Source: Maritalea porphyrae
GTDB taxonomy: Bacteria > Pseudomonadota > Alphaproteobacteria > Rhizobiales > Devosiaceae
Length of the DNA: 64,000 nt
Assembly (NCBI RefSeq): GCF_027213965.1
Contig: NZ_JAPWGX010000003.1
Coordinates: forward strand, 496,001-560,000
Reading direction: 5' to 3'
The notes under the pieces are model-generated. The model ran no database searches. It saw only the letters and a list, made by a program, of their open reading frames with translations, and was not told the origin of the DNA. Both the position numbers and the translations under genes were made by a program. This document shows positions 25,061 through 34,900 of this stretch, piece after piece. The number at the start of each line of letters is the position of its first letter. Within the stretch, counting starts at the first letter, position 1.

Positions 25061-27478
25061 ATGCTAAGATTTTTGGGTTGGTTGTTTGGCTTTGGCGTCT
25101 TCGTCGGTTTTCTGGCGCTTGGTGCTGTTGGTGTGTTCTTATGGAACCTTTCTCAGGACCTACCTGATTACACCGTGCTTAAAGACTATCAGCCGCCCGT
25201 AACCACTCGTGTACATGCTGCCGACGGCACCTTGCTGGGCGAATATGCGCGCGAGCGCCGGTTGTTCCAACCCATCGAAACCGTTCCCCCGCTTGTCGTG
25301 CAGGCGTTTATTTCTGTTGAAGACAAAGACTTTTATACGCACGGCGGTTTGGCGTTTGACGGCATTGTGCGGGCGTTACGCGACAACGTGCAAAAGAAAC
25401 TTGATGGCTCGACTGGCCCGCTGGTTGGTGCGTCAACAATTACCCAGCAGGTCGCGCGGAACTTTTTGCTGACCCTTGATCAAACCTGGGATCGTAAGAT
25501 CAAAGAAATGTTGCTCGCCATTCGTATTGAGCAAACCTTTTCCAAAGACAAGATCATGGAGTTGTACCTCAATGAGATATTCTTGGGGTTGAATTCTTAT
25601 GGGATATCCGCTGCGGCGCTCAACTATTTTGATAAAGCGCTTTACGAACTAACCATTGCAGAAGCGGCTTACATTGCAGCATTGCCAAAAGGGCCTGCGA
25701 ATTATCACCCAATTCGTCATCCCGAAGCAGCGATTGCGCGACGTAATTATGTTATCGAACGGATGGCTGAAGAAGGTTACATCACCCAAGAACAAGCACA
25801 AGAGGCGCAAAAAGAACCATTGAACGTTTTTCCGCGCACATCGGGTTCTCAGATTTTTTCAGCCGAGTATTTTGCTGAAGAGGTGCGGCGTCGGCTTTCG
25901 CGCATTTATGGTGACGATCAGCTTTATGGCGGTGGTTTGTCTGTACGCACCACTATGGAGCCAAAGCTTCAGGCTTTCGCCCGCAAAGCACTAATGGATG
26001 GTTTGGTCGACTTCGATCAAAAGAAAGGCTATCGCGGACCCGTTGCTACCATTGAGTTGGAAGGTGATTGGGGCGGCAATTTGTCTAAGATTGAACCGCT
26101 TGCTGATGTGCCCGAGTGGCGCTTGGGTGTGGTAATCGAATTGGAACAAAATGCGGCCGTTGTGGGCCTTTATCCGGGAAAAGATATCCAAGGCAATGTA
26201 AACCCGGAAAGAGAAACGGGGCTATTGCCCGGCAAAGAGCAGAAATGGATCAGCAAGCCGCTTTCGCAAGTGCTGAATATTGGCGATGTCATTTATGTAG
26301 AAGCCGTTGAGGGACAAGAAGGTGTCTATCAATTACGCCAGCCACCGGAGGTTGAAGGCGGATTGGTTGCCATGGATCCGAGGACTGGGCGTGTTTTGGC
26401 TTTGGTTGGTGGTTTTTCTTTTGCGAGTTCCGAGTTTAACCGCGCCACACAAGCGCAGCGCCAACCTGGTTCGTCGTTTAAGCCATTTGTTTATGCTGCA
26501 GCGCTTGATAATGGCTATACGCCAGCGTCAGTGGTGTTGGACGCGCCGTTGGAAATCCAGAATGCTGATGGTTCGACTTATAAACCAGAAAACTATTCGA
26601 CAAATTTCTATGGTCCGCAGACATTGCGCCGTGGGATTGAACGGTCTCGAAACGTGATGACCGTGCGATTGGCGCAAGATATTGGTATGCCGCTTGTGTC
26701 TGAATATTCTCGCTTGTTTGGTATTCACGATAATTTACCGCCCTATTTGGCGATGGCGCTCGGCGCGGGTGAAACCAGTGTTATGCGCATGACAGCTGCC
26801 TATGCAACGATTGCAAACGGTGGACGCAAGATTAATCCAACGCTAATTGACCGTGTGCAGGACCGCTACGGAAAAACCGTGTTTAAACACGACGAGCGGA
26901 TATGTGATGGCTGCAATGCTGATGGATGGCAAAACCAAGCCGAGCCATTGGTTATCGATACGCGCGAGCAAGTGCTTGACCCAATGACCGCCTATCAAAT
27001 CACTTCAATGATGGAAGGTGTTGTCAAGCGCGGTACGGGCGCACGGGTAAGGGCACTTGGGCGCCCTGTTGCAGGAAAAACAGGCACTTCGAACGACTAC
27101 AAGGATGCGTGGTTTGTTGGCTTTACGCCTGAAATGGCCGTTGGTGTTTATGTTGGATATGACACGCCCAAAAACATGGGACGTGCTGCAACGGGCGGCG
27201 AATTGGCTGCGCCGATATTTGTTTCCTTTATGGAAAAAGCACTAGCTGGAAAGCCCCCGACGCCATTCAACATACCGGCAGGCATGACCCCTTATTGGAT
27301 TGACCCAAAAACCGGTGTGAAAGTTTCTGGTGGTGAAGGAGCGATTGTTGAAGCCTTTAAACCCGGAACTGGTCCGAACTTGATTACGTCGGTTATTGGC
27401 ATTGATTCTGAAGTGTTCCAAGAACTTGAAGGTGGCACCAGCCAAGACTTCAACGCGGGACGCGGTGGCCTGTTCTGA
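25061..27478 (+). CDS. mrcA: Bifunctional penicillin-binding protein 1A (class A)
   Basis: An 805-residue class A PBP. One membrane anchor lies at residues 4-28. The GT51 glycosyltransferase domain (about 50-230) has the catalytic EDKDFYTHGG, GASTITQQVARNF and KIMELYLNEIFLG motifs. A central OB-like segment follows. The transpeptidase domain (about 430-720) has the nucleophile motif SSFK (PGSSFKPFVYA), SRN (ERSRNVMTV) and KTGTSN. It polymerises and crosslinks peptidoglycan. It follows the amidase by about 155 bp on the same strand, as is common in this group. Confidence 0.95.
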   Translation: MLRFLGWLFGFGVFVGFLALGAVGVFLWNLSQDLPDYTVLKDYQPPVTTRVHAADGTLLGEYARERRLFQPIETVPPLVVQAFISVEDKDFYTHGGLAFDGIVRALRDNVQKKLDGSTGPLVGASTITQQVARNFLLTLDQTWDRKIKEMLLAIRIEQTFSKDKIMELYLNEIFLGLNSYGISAAALNYFDKALYELTIAEAAYIAALPKGPANYHPIRHPEAAIARRNYVIERMAEEGYITQEQAQEAQKEPLNVFPRTSGSQIFSAEYFAEEVRRRLSRIYGDDQLYGGGLSVRTTMEPKLQAFARKALMDGLVDFDQKKGYRGPVATIELEGDWGGNLSKIEPLADVPEWRLGVVIELEQNAAVVGLYPGKDIQGNVNPERETGLLPGKEQKWISKPLSQVLNIGDVIYVEAVEGQEGVYQLRQPPEVEGGLVAMDPRTGRVLALVGGFSFASSEFNRATQAQRQPGSSFKPFVYAAALDNGYTPASVVLDAPLEIQNADGSTYKPENYSTNFYGPQTLRRGIERSRNVMTVRLAQDIGMPLVSEYSRLFGIHDNLPPYLAMALGAGETSVMRMTAAYATIANGGRKINPTLIDRVQDRYGKTVFKHDERICDGCNADGWQNQAEPLVIDTREQVLDPMTAYQITSMMEGVVKRGTGARVRALGRPVAGKTGTSNDYKDAWFVGFTPEMAVGVYVGYDTPKNMGRAATGGELAAPIFVSFMEKALAGKPPTPFNIPAGMTPYWIDPKTGVKVSGGEGAIVEAFKPGTGPNLITSVIGIDSEVFQELEGGTSQDFNAGRGGLF

Positions 27479-27580
27479 CCAAGTGGATTTATATGACGTT
27501 GGTTGTGGCTGTTCTTGCCCCAACCAACGAAACTGGTTAGACCTACACCTTCAATCCAATGTGAGTTTTAAAACGATCTT

Positions 27581-28697
27581 ATGCGCGCAGAAATACAATC
27601 CGTAGTGGATGAAATTGAGCAGGCGATGAGCCTGCTGAGGAGGCATCTTTGACTGGGATACGGCCCAGACACGCCTTGATGAATTAAACCAAAAAGCCGA
27701 AGACCCTGATCTTTGGAGCGACACGGAAAAAGCGCAAGCTGTCATGCGTGATCGCACTTACCTTGAGGGCCAGATCAACGCTCTAGCTGAACTGCAAGCA
27801 ACGCTTAGCGACAATATTGAGCTCATTGAATTGGGTGAGATGGAAGGCGACGATGAGGTAATTGCAGAAGCCGAAAAATCGCTGATTGAACTCAAGTCCA
27901 TCACAGACCGCAAGCAGGTGGAAACTCTGCTTTCTGGCGAAGCTGATGCCAATGATTGTTATATTGAGGTGCATGCAGGTGCTGGCGGTACGGAAAGCCA
28001 GGATTGGGCCAATATGCTCTTGCGCATGTATACCCGTTGGGCGGAACGGCGTGGCCACAAAGTTGAAGTGATGGAAATGCATGATGGCGAAGAGGCGGGC
28101 ATTAAGTCTGCGACTTTGCTGATCAAAGGCATCAACTCATACGGATGGTTGAAAACTGAGAGCGGCGTGCACAGGTTGGTGCGGATTTCGCCATATGATT
28201 CTCAAGCAAGACGTCACACCAGTTTCTCGTCAATCTGGGTTTATCCAGTTATTGACGATAGTATTGAGATTGAAGTGGCCGAATCTGAAGTTCGGATCGA
28301 CACATACCGCGCCTCTGGTGCTGGTGGACAGCATGTGAACACCACAGACAGTGCTGTGCGGATTACGCACTTGGAGACTGGTATTGTGGTGCAATGCCAG
28401 AACGATCGATCACAGCACAAGAACAAGGCTACAGCCTGGCAAATGCTGCGTGCTCGGCTTTATGAAGCTGAATTGCAAAAGCGCGAAGAAGCGGCCAACG
28501 CTGAAAGCGCGCAAAAGTCTGACATTGGGTGGGGGCATCAGATTCGCTCTTATGTTTTACAGCCCTATCAAATGGTCAAAGACTTGCGCACAGGCGTTGA
28601 AAGCACACAGCCTGCTGACGTGCTTGACGGCGATTTGGACCGTTTCATGGAAGCAGCACTGGCGTTGCGCGTTGGCAAAGACGACGACGAAGACTAG
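27581..28697 (+). CDS. prfB: Peptide chain release factor 2, expressed by programmed +1 frameshift
   Basis: RF2 recognises UGA and UAA stop codons. Frame 0 starts at ATG 27581 and reads 23 codons to an in-frame TGA at 27650. After slipping at CTT (27647-27649) reading resumes with GAC at 27651 and runs to 28697, giving 371 residues in total, the normal RF2 length. The classic signal is present: an internal Shine-Dalgarno AGGAGG at 27638-27643, three bases, then CTT TGA C. Other family marks are the peptidyl-hydrolysis motif [18 protein letters not shown] and the anticodon loop [15 protein letters not shown], which carries SPY where E. coli has SPF. Convergent with the M23 gene, with 6 bp between stops. 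Confidence 0.97.
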
Positions 28698-28703
28698 TGT
28701 TTT

Positions 28704-29846
28704 CTAGTTCAAGAACTTAGCGAGTTTTGCCCCGGCTGTTAAAAAACGGTCGGGGTTTATTGGTTTATCATTCTGACGAACTTCTAGATGTAGATGTGCG
28801 CCGGTGCTGCGGCCAGTAGAACCGACTAAACCAATTGTGCTATTGGCCGTGACTGTTTGCCCCTTTGATACGCGAATGACCGACAAATGTGCATAGCGGG
28901 ATACTAGGCCACTTGGGTGCGTGATCTCGACCGCATTGCCGTATCCGCCTTTAGTGCCCGCAAAAGTGACTTTGCCTGACCCAACTGCTTTTACGCTTGT
29001 GCCTTTGGGGGCTGCAAAATCAAGCCCAGAGTGAAAGGCAGACTTGCCGGTGAATGGATCGCGGCGATTGCCAAAACGCGAGCTAAACCTGTATTTCTTT
29101 GCCAGCGGGCGATGGATGGGGGCTGATTGAACTGCCTGCTTCGCGCTTTGAAATCTGGTGAGCGCGCCGATTGCAGCGTTTGCCGCATCAACGTGGTCGG
29201 TATATTCCATATCGGGGCGCGGCGACAGATAGGGCCCACCTGTCGCTGGTTGAGCTTTTATGGTGAGGCCAGCGCGCTTTAGTTCGTTCGTTATAATGTC
29301 CGCACTGCTGTCAGCAGATTGGGCGATGGCATTTAGTGCCGAAAGGCTTTCCTCTTGCATCTCAAGAATGCTCTCACTTGCATTGGAAATATCGGTTTGA
29401 TCTGTGCCAGTGATGAGAGGAAGCGCATTTGTGCGCAGCGCAGCGCTTTTTTTGGTCTTAACGTCCAGCCCTAAAGATTTTGCTTTTTCAGCCAGCGACT
29501 TCACGTAATCATGCTGTTCGATCAGGAGTTCTTGTTGGGCGGCAAGTTCTTGTAATTGAAGGTTGATGTCGCCCGATTTTGCGTATTGGCGAGACTGCAA
29601 CCGATCGAGTTCGGTGCGCAAATGCGCTATTCTGTTCTCGTATGCCGCCAGTTGGATAGCGGATTTGGAAGACAGGGCGTCTGCAATTTTTGGACTTTTG
29701 TAAAGGGCAATTGCCAGCATGATGTTGCTAGAAAATAGAACGGCGACCAGCGTGTATATCCAAAAGTGTTTAAACTTTTCGCTCGACAAAAAATCGAGAT
29801 AGGGGTTTGGGATGGCCTTCTGGCCGGTGGCTGAAAAACTGCGCAC
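28704..29846 (-). CDS. M23-family peptidase with N-terminal coiled coil
   Basis: A 380-residue protein. Residues about 30-52 form a membrane segment (WIYTLVAVLFSSNIMLAIAL). A helical, coiled-coil-prone region (about 65-130, HLRTELDRLQSRQYAKS) follows. The C-terminal M23 LytM domain (about 250-370) has the zinc motif HSGLDFAAPKGTSVKAV, the GGYGNAVEITH segment and HLHLEVRQ. It is either a glycyl-glycine type endopeptidase or a degenerate activator; the HxxxD and HxH ligands are intact, so catalysis is likely. It is the third gene of a minus-strand run with the DUF455 and peroxiredoxin genes. Confidence 0.9.
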   Translation of the reverse strand: MRSFSATGQKAIPNPYLDFLSSEKFKHFWIYTLVAVLFSSNIMLAIALYKSPKIADALSSKSAIQLAAYENRIAHLRTELDRLQSRQYAKSGDINLQLQELAAQQELLIEQHDYVKSLAEKAKSLGLDVKTKKSAALRTNALPLITGTDQTDISNASESILEMQEESLSALNAIAQSADSSADIITNELKRAGLTIKAQPATGGPYLSPRPDMEYTDHVDAANAAIGALTRFQSAKQAVQSAPIHRPLAKKYRFSSRFGNRRDPFTGKSAFHSGLDFAAPKGTSVKAVGSGKVTFAGTKGGYGNAVEITHPSGLVSRYAHLSVIRVSKGQTVTANSTIGLVGSTGRSTGAHLHLEVRQNDKPINPDRFLTAGAKLAKFLN

Positions 29847-29917
29847 AAGCTACTCACTGAACTGATCAAATCATTGGTTTTGATTGTGAATGACTATAGT
29901 TAATAAAGCGCGAAAGC

Positions 29918-30730
29918 TTAGCCGATGATTGGGGCAAGAGGTTTATAAAACTGAGGCGTCAGGCCGGCTGCGCTTCGGGCCTTGTCGTTAAACGGTGGTT
30001 TGAGCGCTCCTCGAAAATGATTGCGCACTAAGCTTTGAAAAGTATCGACTGGCTTTTTGCCTTCAAGGTCGCACATGTAGCGGAACCATTTCGCGCCAAA
30101 AGCGACGTGACGCTTTTCATCATTATAGATGGTTTGCAGGATTTTTGCGGTTGCAAAATCGCCATGAGTCTTGGTTTTCTCAATCATTGGCGGCGTAATG
30201 TCGAGCCCGCGCGCCTCTAGCACCAAGGGGATGATTGCCAAGCGCGCCAGTAGATTGTGCGCGGTTTGTGCACAGGACTGCCAAAGGCCGTCGTGGGCGG
30301 CCAAATCGCCATATTGCATGCCAATTTCTTTTAGGCGCATATCAAGGAGGCGGAAGTGCTTTGCCTCTTCCATGCCCACTTGTACCCAATTATCGAAATA
30401 GGACTTGGGCAGGTTGGTCCCACACGAGCGGGCGATCAAATCCCAAGTCAGGTCCACGGCGCTCAACTCGATGTGGGCGAGGGCGTGAATGTGTGCCTGT
30501 CGGCCTTTTTCAGTACTCAAGTTGCGTTTCGGCATCTTGGTGGGATGTAGCAAAATGGGCTTATCAGGTCGGCCGGGTATAAGGGGTAAATTGGCTGCAT
30601 CAAATCGTCCCTTGCCCAAGCGGCGGTGGAACCAATCTGAGCCCAACTGCAGTGCCAATTCAGTTTTGAGGTTCAAGTCGGGCTGTGCAACGATTGCAAC
30701 TGCGCCGTCAAATAGATTATGTGGCTGCAT
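29918..30730 (-). CDS. DUF455 ferritin-like protein
   Basis: A 270-residue protein of the ferritin-like superfamily, DUF455 branch. Diiron-type ligands are suggested by ALAHIELSAVDLTWDL near residue 95, VGMEEAKHFRLLDMRL near residue 128 and the second pair YNDEKRHVAFGAKWF near residue 220, giving two ExxH motifs. The C-terminal segment LVRNHFRGALKPPFND is characteristic. The function is not established; some related proteins hydroxylate tRNA or store metal. Its ATG overlaps the stop codon of bcp (TAATG), so translation is coupled to the peroxiredoxin. Confidence 0.85.
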   Translation of the reverse strand: MQPHNLFDGAVAIVAQPDLNLKTELALQLGSDWFHRRLGKGRFDAANLPLIPGRPDKPILLHPTKMPKRNLSTEKGRQAHIHALAHIELSAVDLTWDLIARSCGTNLPKSYFDNWVQVGMEEAKHFRLLDMRLKEIGMQYGDLAAHDGLWQSCAQTAHNLLARLAIIPLVLEARGLDITPPMIEKTKTHGDFATAKILQTIYNDEKRHVAFGAKWFRYMCDLEGKKPVDTFQSLVRNHFRGALKPPFNDKARSAAGLTPQFYKPLAPIIG

Positions 30731-31203
30731 TATGCTTGTCGTGAAATAATCTCATCTAATACGGCCTGGGCGTGGCCCTTGGCTTTTACTTTTCGCCAAA
30801 TATGGGCGAGGTTGCCGTGCTCATCCACCAGAAATGTGGCGCGTTCGATACCGAAGTGGATTTTGCCATACATCTTCTTCTCTACCCAAACGCCAAATTG
30901 TTCGATAACTTTTTTGTCTGGGTCTGAGCCAAGTATGACTTCAAGATCATGCTTTTTGCGGAAGTTTTCGTGACGCTTGATGCTATCTGCGGAGATGCCA
31001 ATGAGAACGGTATTTGCAGCCTCGAACTTAGAAACCAAAGCGGTAAAATCTACGTTTTCGATTGTGCAGCCGCTTGTGTCGTCTTTTGGGTAAAAGAAGA
31101 TGACAACGTTTTTGCCCAGCTGCTGGGCGAGTGAGAAGGTGCCATTCGAATCGGTTGGGAGTTCGAATTTGGGTGCTGGTTGGCCTACCACTAGTTCACT
31201 CAT
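30730..31203 (-). CDS. bcp: Thioredoxin-dependent thiol peroxidase, BCP/PrxQ type, 1-Cys variant
   Basis: A 157-residue peroxiredoxin that reduces peroxides. The peroxidatic Cys is in YPKDDTSGCTIENVDF near residue 47. E. coli Bcp has a second Cys five residues later; this protein has none there and no other Cys at all, so it must use a partner thiol for recycling. The N-terminal VGQPAPKFELP and the C-terminal AHAQAVLDEI segment fit the family. Encoded just upstream of the DUF455 gene with a one-base stop/start overlap; both may respond to oxidative or iron stress (inference). Confidence 0.95.
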   Translation of the reverse strand: MSELVVGQPAPKFELPTDSNGTFSLAQQLGKNVVIFFYPKDDTSGCTIENVDFTALVSKFEAANTVLIGISADSIKRHENFRKKHDLEVILGSDPDKKVIEQFGVWVEKKMYGKIHFGIERATFLVDEHGNLAHIWRKVKAKGHAQAVLDEIISRQA

Positions 31204-31357
31204 TGGGTTGATCTCCTTCGTGGTCGATTGATGCGGAATATTCGATAATATAATCAGTGCCTTAGAACGGACAATATTTCAAGCCAGAGATGTCACTTGT
31301 GGTCAATGGCACCTATTGGCTAACAAGGGAGTGGGGAATGGCGACGTTACGGGCTAA

Positions 31358-34300
31358 ATGACAAAGAACTCAGCACAGAAAAATCTAAAGCAAACGGCAC
31401 GAAAACCGATGTGGAGAAGACATCGATTCGTATGGCCGGTGCTGTTGGTGCTGCTGATTGTTATTTTGCTGGTTCGGGTGATAAGCGCGCCGTTCAGTCT
31501 GCCTCTCATCGACGACATTATTAAACGGCAGTTTTCTGCGCAGGTGCCAAACGACGAATACCAGATGGTATTTGAAAAGGCGGGCATTCAACTAAAATAT
31601 GGCTGGATGCCCACCGTATTGCTGGACAAAGTCGGCGTGGTGCATTTGCCCAGCGGCGCGCAAGTTGATGTAGAGCGGATCCAGTTGAGTTGGTATACGC
31701 CCTCCATTGTTTCTAGAAAGCCAGCGCTTGAGTTGCTTGTTGAGCGACCAAATATCCAACTGGTGCAAGATTATAGTGGTGTTCGGCTGGCGCGCGTTGA
31801 ATTTGATGATCCGGATGCTGGCGAGCCCATAATTCGTCTGCAGTCTGAAAGTGACACTGCGCCAAGCATCAAGGTGACAAATGATGGCGTTGTTTCCGAG
31901 GAGGAAGGGGCGCAAACCAGTGCACAAATCAAGTCTGACAATGCATGGGCAATTGAGAGTGTTGAATCTCTTGAGCGCGTTTTTGCGCTGTTTGCTCAAG
32001 AGTCTGCAGACGCATCTTTTCGTACGCTTGAGATTCAAAACGCGAACCTAGAAGTTGTTGATCGGATTTATCAACTCTACCGCCAACTTGATGATGTTGA
32101 TGTGAAAATGGAGTCGTTTGGCGCTGATGTTCAAATGGACCTTGAGTTTTCCACGGGCGGTCGACGGACTTTTGGTGAAATGCTGTGGCAAACAGCAGCG
32201 CCACAAGTTCGGCACATCAGCGGCAAATTTGAGAATATCGATTTGGCGTTGGTACTGCCGTTTTTAGATGATCAAGATGGTTTGATTGCTTTGAAGGGCG
32301 GCACCAATATGTCCTTTGATGTCGATTATGGCGCGGACGGGGTAGAACACGGCGCGTTTGGCATCGACATTTCGCAAACTCAGGCGTCAATCCAAGGTGA
32401 CCTTTTTGAAGTTGAAGGTAAGCCCGCGCAAATTGAATGGTTTCCGCGTGATGCGCGTTATGTGCTTGCGCCCTTTGCTATCCGAATTGGACAGTCGTCA
32501 AGTTTGGTCGATGGCGAGTTTTTGCTTGGGCTAGACAATAACTACGGCCCAACATTGGGCTATTCCATGCGACTTCGCGATACATATTTGCGGCCAAATG
32601 ATTTGGATGCGCCGTCCAATGTTTTGGACGAAATCACAGTGTCTGGTTGGTCCGCACCGCTTTATGGCGCAATGGGAATCGACAAGATTTCGTTTCGCGA
32701 TGACCAAATGGAGTTGGATGGTCAGGGGCGTATCGATGTGTTGCAAAAAGGGTTGGGATTTGACCTTACGCTGTTCGGTAAAGGTGCATCGGCCGACGAT
32801 TTGAAGCGGATATGGCCATACTTTTTGGCCACAGAAGCCCGCGCTTGGTTTGTGCAGAACGTTTCTGGTGGGCGGATTGAAGAAGCCAAAATGCGCTTCA
32901 ACTTTCCTGTTGGCACTGTTGGTAAGCCTGGAGAAGATAGGCGCATTCCAGCGGGTGGGGTGTCGATTGAAGGCACAGCCAACAATGTGGAACTGATCCC
33001 CTTGCCGGGCTTTCCAACGATTGAAATTGTTGGCACCACAAATGTCAGCGTTAAAGACCACTATATGGTGATGGGCTTTGACAAGGCTTTGGTGCGTGAC
33101 GATAGCGGAGAAGTTGTTATTGAGAACGCTGCCTATTTGAATAAAGATAGTGGTGCCAAAGAACAGCTTTTTGAAATTTCAGGTCAACTGAAGGGTTCAG
33201 TTTCAACTCTTGTATCGATTGCGAATAAGGAGCCGTTGAATCTCCTCAAGGATTTTGACGTCGAGTATCGACCCGAAGACCTTGAGGGTGAAGCAAACGT
33301 TCAAGTGATTGCCACAGTTTCACGAGACGAAGGCGGAAAGCCTAAAGGGCTTGATTATACGCTAAATGGCACAGTCGCAGATTTTACCTCCAAATTTCCT
33401 ATTGAGGGGCATGTGGTATCTGATGGTGCGGTCCAGTTCACGGCGTCACAATCCGGGTATCGGATAGCCGGGCGTGCCAATATTGATGGTCTTGGGGCAG
33501 ATATTTTGGTGTTGGCATCGGATGGTGGGGACCCTGTTATCACCGCAAGTGCCACGTTGACTGAGGCGGATCGTAAATCGCTCGGCTTGGATTTAAGCCA
33601 GTTCATCGAAGGACCACTTCGCATTGTGGGTCGACCTTCTGGGGAAACCATTCAACTTGCCGTGGATTTGAGTGATGCGCGAGTGAAATTTGCTGAGTTG
33701 GGTATTGATAAGAAAAAAGGCACCAACGGACAATTGAACGCAACGCTCTTGCTGGATGGAGATCTGGTGGATGCGCAAACCTTGGACATGCGGTTTGGCA
33801 AAGTGCGTGTTGCGGGGTCTTTGAAATACGACATGAAGCAGGGGCTATTGTCTGCTGATATTGTTGATTTGGTGCTCAATGAAGGTGACCGCGCTAGTGT
33901 TTCCTTGGTGCCAATTGATGAGGGGTTTGCTGTGGAGGTTATTGGGGAACAATTGGACCTCAAGCCGATGTTGAAGCGTTTCTTGGGGCTGGGCGAGACA
34001 GCCAGTGGCAAGGCGACGTCGAACGCCAAAGACCAGATTATAGACATCAAGGTAAAGCTTGATCGCGCATTGGGCTTTTACAAGACAACTGCATTTGGGG
34101 TGAACGCGCACCTGCGGTTTAAAGGTGCCGATTTCATCAGGGTGGATTTGCAGGCGTCTTTGGGTAACGCAAAGGTCGTTTCGATTGCGACTAATCCGCT
34201 TAATAATGGCCGCTCGATGTCAGCCGCGTCCAATGACCTTGGCACCTTGCTACGGTTTATCGGTATGTATTCCCAGTTGCTTAACGGGGATGGCAGTCTT

Positions 34301-34849
34301 GTCCTGAATTTGCAGAACACGCCTTGGAAAGTCGATGGTGCGTTTGTGCTAAATGAGTTTTCGATTGTGGATGAAGATCGTGTGGCCCAAGTTATGGGCA
34401 ATCACAAAGACAGCCGTGCGCTAATCCAGCGCGAGAACCGGGTGAACTTCAAACGCGGAGAGGCCAAGTTTGAAGGTGCCAATGGGGTTATTACGATCAG
34501 TGATGGTGCACTGGATGGTGGGACCATAGGCGGTACATTGCGCGGAAATATCCTGACCAACACACGTCAATATGATTTGGTTGGAACCTATATTCCACTG
34601 TTCGGGCTGAACAATATTTTCCAAAAACTACCTCTGTTCGGCAAGCTACTTGGCGGACGTGACGGGGAAGGGCTGATTGGGGTGACGTTTGCCATTCGTG
34701 GCGATTTGGACAATCCCAAGTTCTCGATCAACCCAGCCTCTATTCTAGCGCCTGGCGTGTTTAGGCGGATATTTGAGTTTAAGGCCAAAGGCGGCGATGC
34801 TGAAGCAAAGAAAGCGCTTGAAGCCGTTGATGCGCAAACAGGCAATTAA
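31358..34849 (+). CDS. AsmA/YhdP-like giant envelope protein (DUF3971)
   Basis: A 1163-residue protein with a single N-terminal membrane segment at about residues 24-44 (VLLVLLIVILLVRVISAP) and an extended, beta-rich periplasmic body. The C-terminal part FAIRGDLDNPKFSINPASILAPGVFRRIFEF is typical of AsmA-like proteins, and the DUF3971 signature lies in the N-terminal half. Proteins of this superfamily form hydrophobic grooves and are proposed to carry phospholipids between the inner and outer membrane. That role is inferred from the family. The gene is transcribed alone and is convergent with tyrS. Confidence 0.85.
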   Translation: MTKNSAQKNLKQTARKPMWRRHRFVWPVLLVLLIVILLVRVISAPFSLPLIDDIIKRQFSAQVPNDEYQMVFEKAGIQLKYGWMPTVLLDKVGVVHLPSGAQVDVERIQLSWYTPSIVSRKPALELLVERPNIQLVQDYSGVRLARVEFDDPDAGEPIIRLQSESDTAPSIKVTNDGVVSEEEGAQTSAQIKSDNAWAIESVESLERVFALFAQESADASFRTLEIQNANLEVVDRIYQLYRQLDDVDVKMESFGADVQMDLEFSTGGRRTFGEMLWQTAAPQVRHISGKFENIDLALVLPFLDDQDGLIALKGGTNMSFDVDYGADGVEHGAFGIDISQTQASIQGDLFEVEGKPAQIEWFPRDARYVLAPFAIRIGQSSSLVDGEFLLGLDNNYGPTLGYSMRLRDTYLRPNDLDAPSNVLDEITVSGWSAPLYGAMGIDKISFRDDQMELDGQGRIDVLQKGLGFDLTLFGKGASADDLKRIWPYFLATEARAWFVQNVSGGRIEEAKMRFNFPVGTVGKPGEDRRIPAGGVSIEGTANNVELIPLPGFPTIEIVGTTNVSVKDHYMVMGFDKALVRDDSGEVVIENAAYLNKDSGAKEQLFEISGQLKGSVSTLVSIANKEPLNLLKDFDVEYRPEDLEGEANVQVIATVSRDEGGKPKGLDYTLNGTVADFTSKFPIEGHVVSDGAVQFTASQSGYRIAGRANIDGLGADILVLASDGGDPVITASATLTEADRKSLGLDLSQFIEGPLRIVGRPSGETIQLAVDLSDARVKFAELGIDKKKGTNGQLNATLLLDGDLVDAQTLDMRFGKVRVAGSLKYDMKQGLLSADIVDLVLNEGDRASVSLVPIDEGFAVEVIGEQLDLKPMLKRFLGLGETASGKATSNAKDQIIDIKVKLDRALGFYKTTAFGVNAHLRFKGADFIRVDLQASLGNAKVVSIATNPLNNGRSMSAASNDLGTLLRFIGMYSQLLNGDGSLVLNLQNTPWKVDGAFVLNEFSIVDEDRVAQVMGNHKDSRALIQRENRVNFKRGEAKFEGANGVITISDGALDGGTIGGTLRGNILTNTRQYDLVGTYIPLFGLNNIFQKLPLFGKLLGGRDGEGLIGVTFAIRGDLDNPKFSINPASILAPGVFRRIFEFKAKGGDAEAKKALEAVDAQTGN

Positions 34850-34876
34850 AAAAGGCGGCACAAATGTACCGCCTTT
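34846..34876. terminator. Terminator between the AsmA-like gene and tyrS
   Basis: AAAGGCGG and CCGCCTTT form a stem around a 10-base loop. On the minus strand it is followed by TTTAATT and so serves tyrS. On the plus strand the T tract is short, so bidirectional use is possible but weaker. Confidence 0.7.
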
Positions 34877-34900
34877 CAATATGCTTGTTCTCTTTGGAAC

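Noticed and set aside
27744-28697. RF2 as a truncated or broken gene
   Set aside because: The apparent missing N-terminus is restored by the programmed frameshift signal at 27647-27652; it is not a pseudogene.
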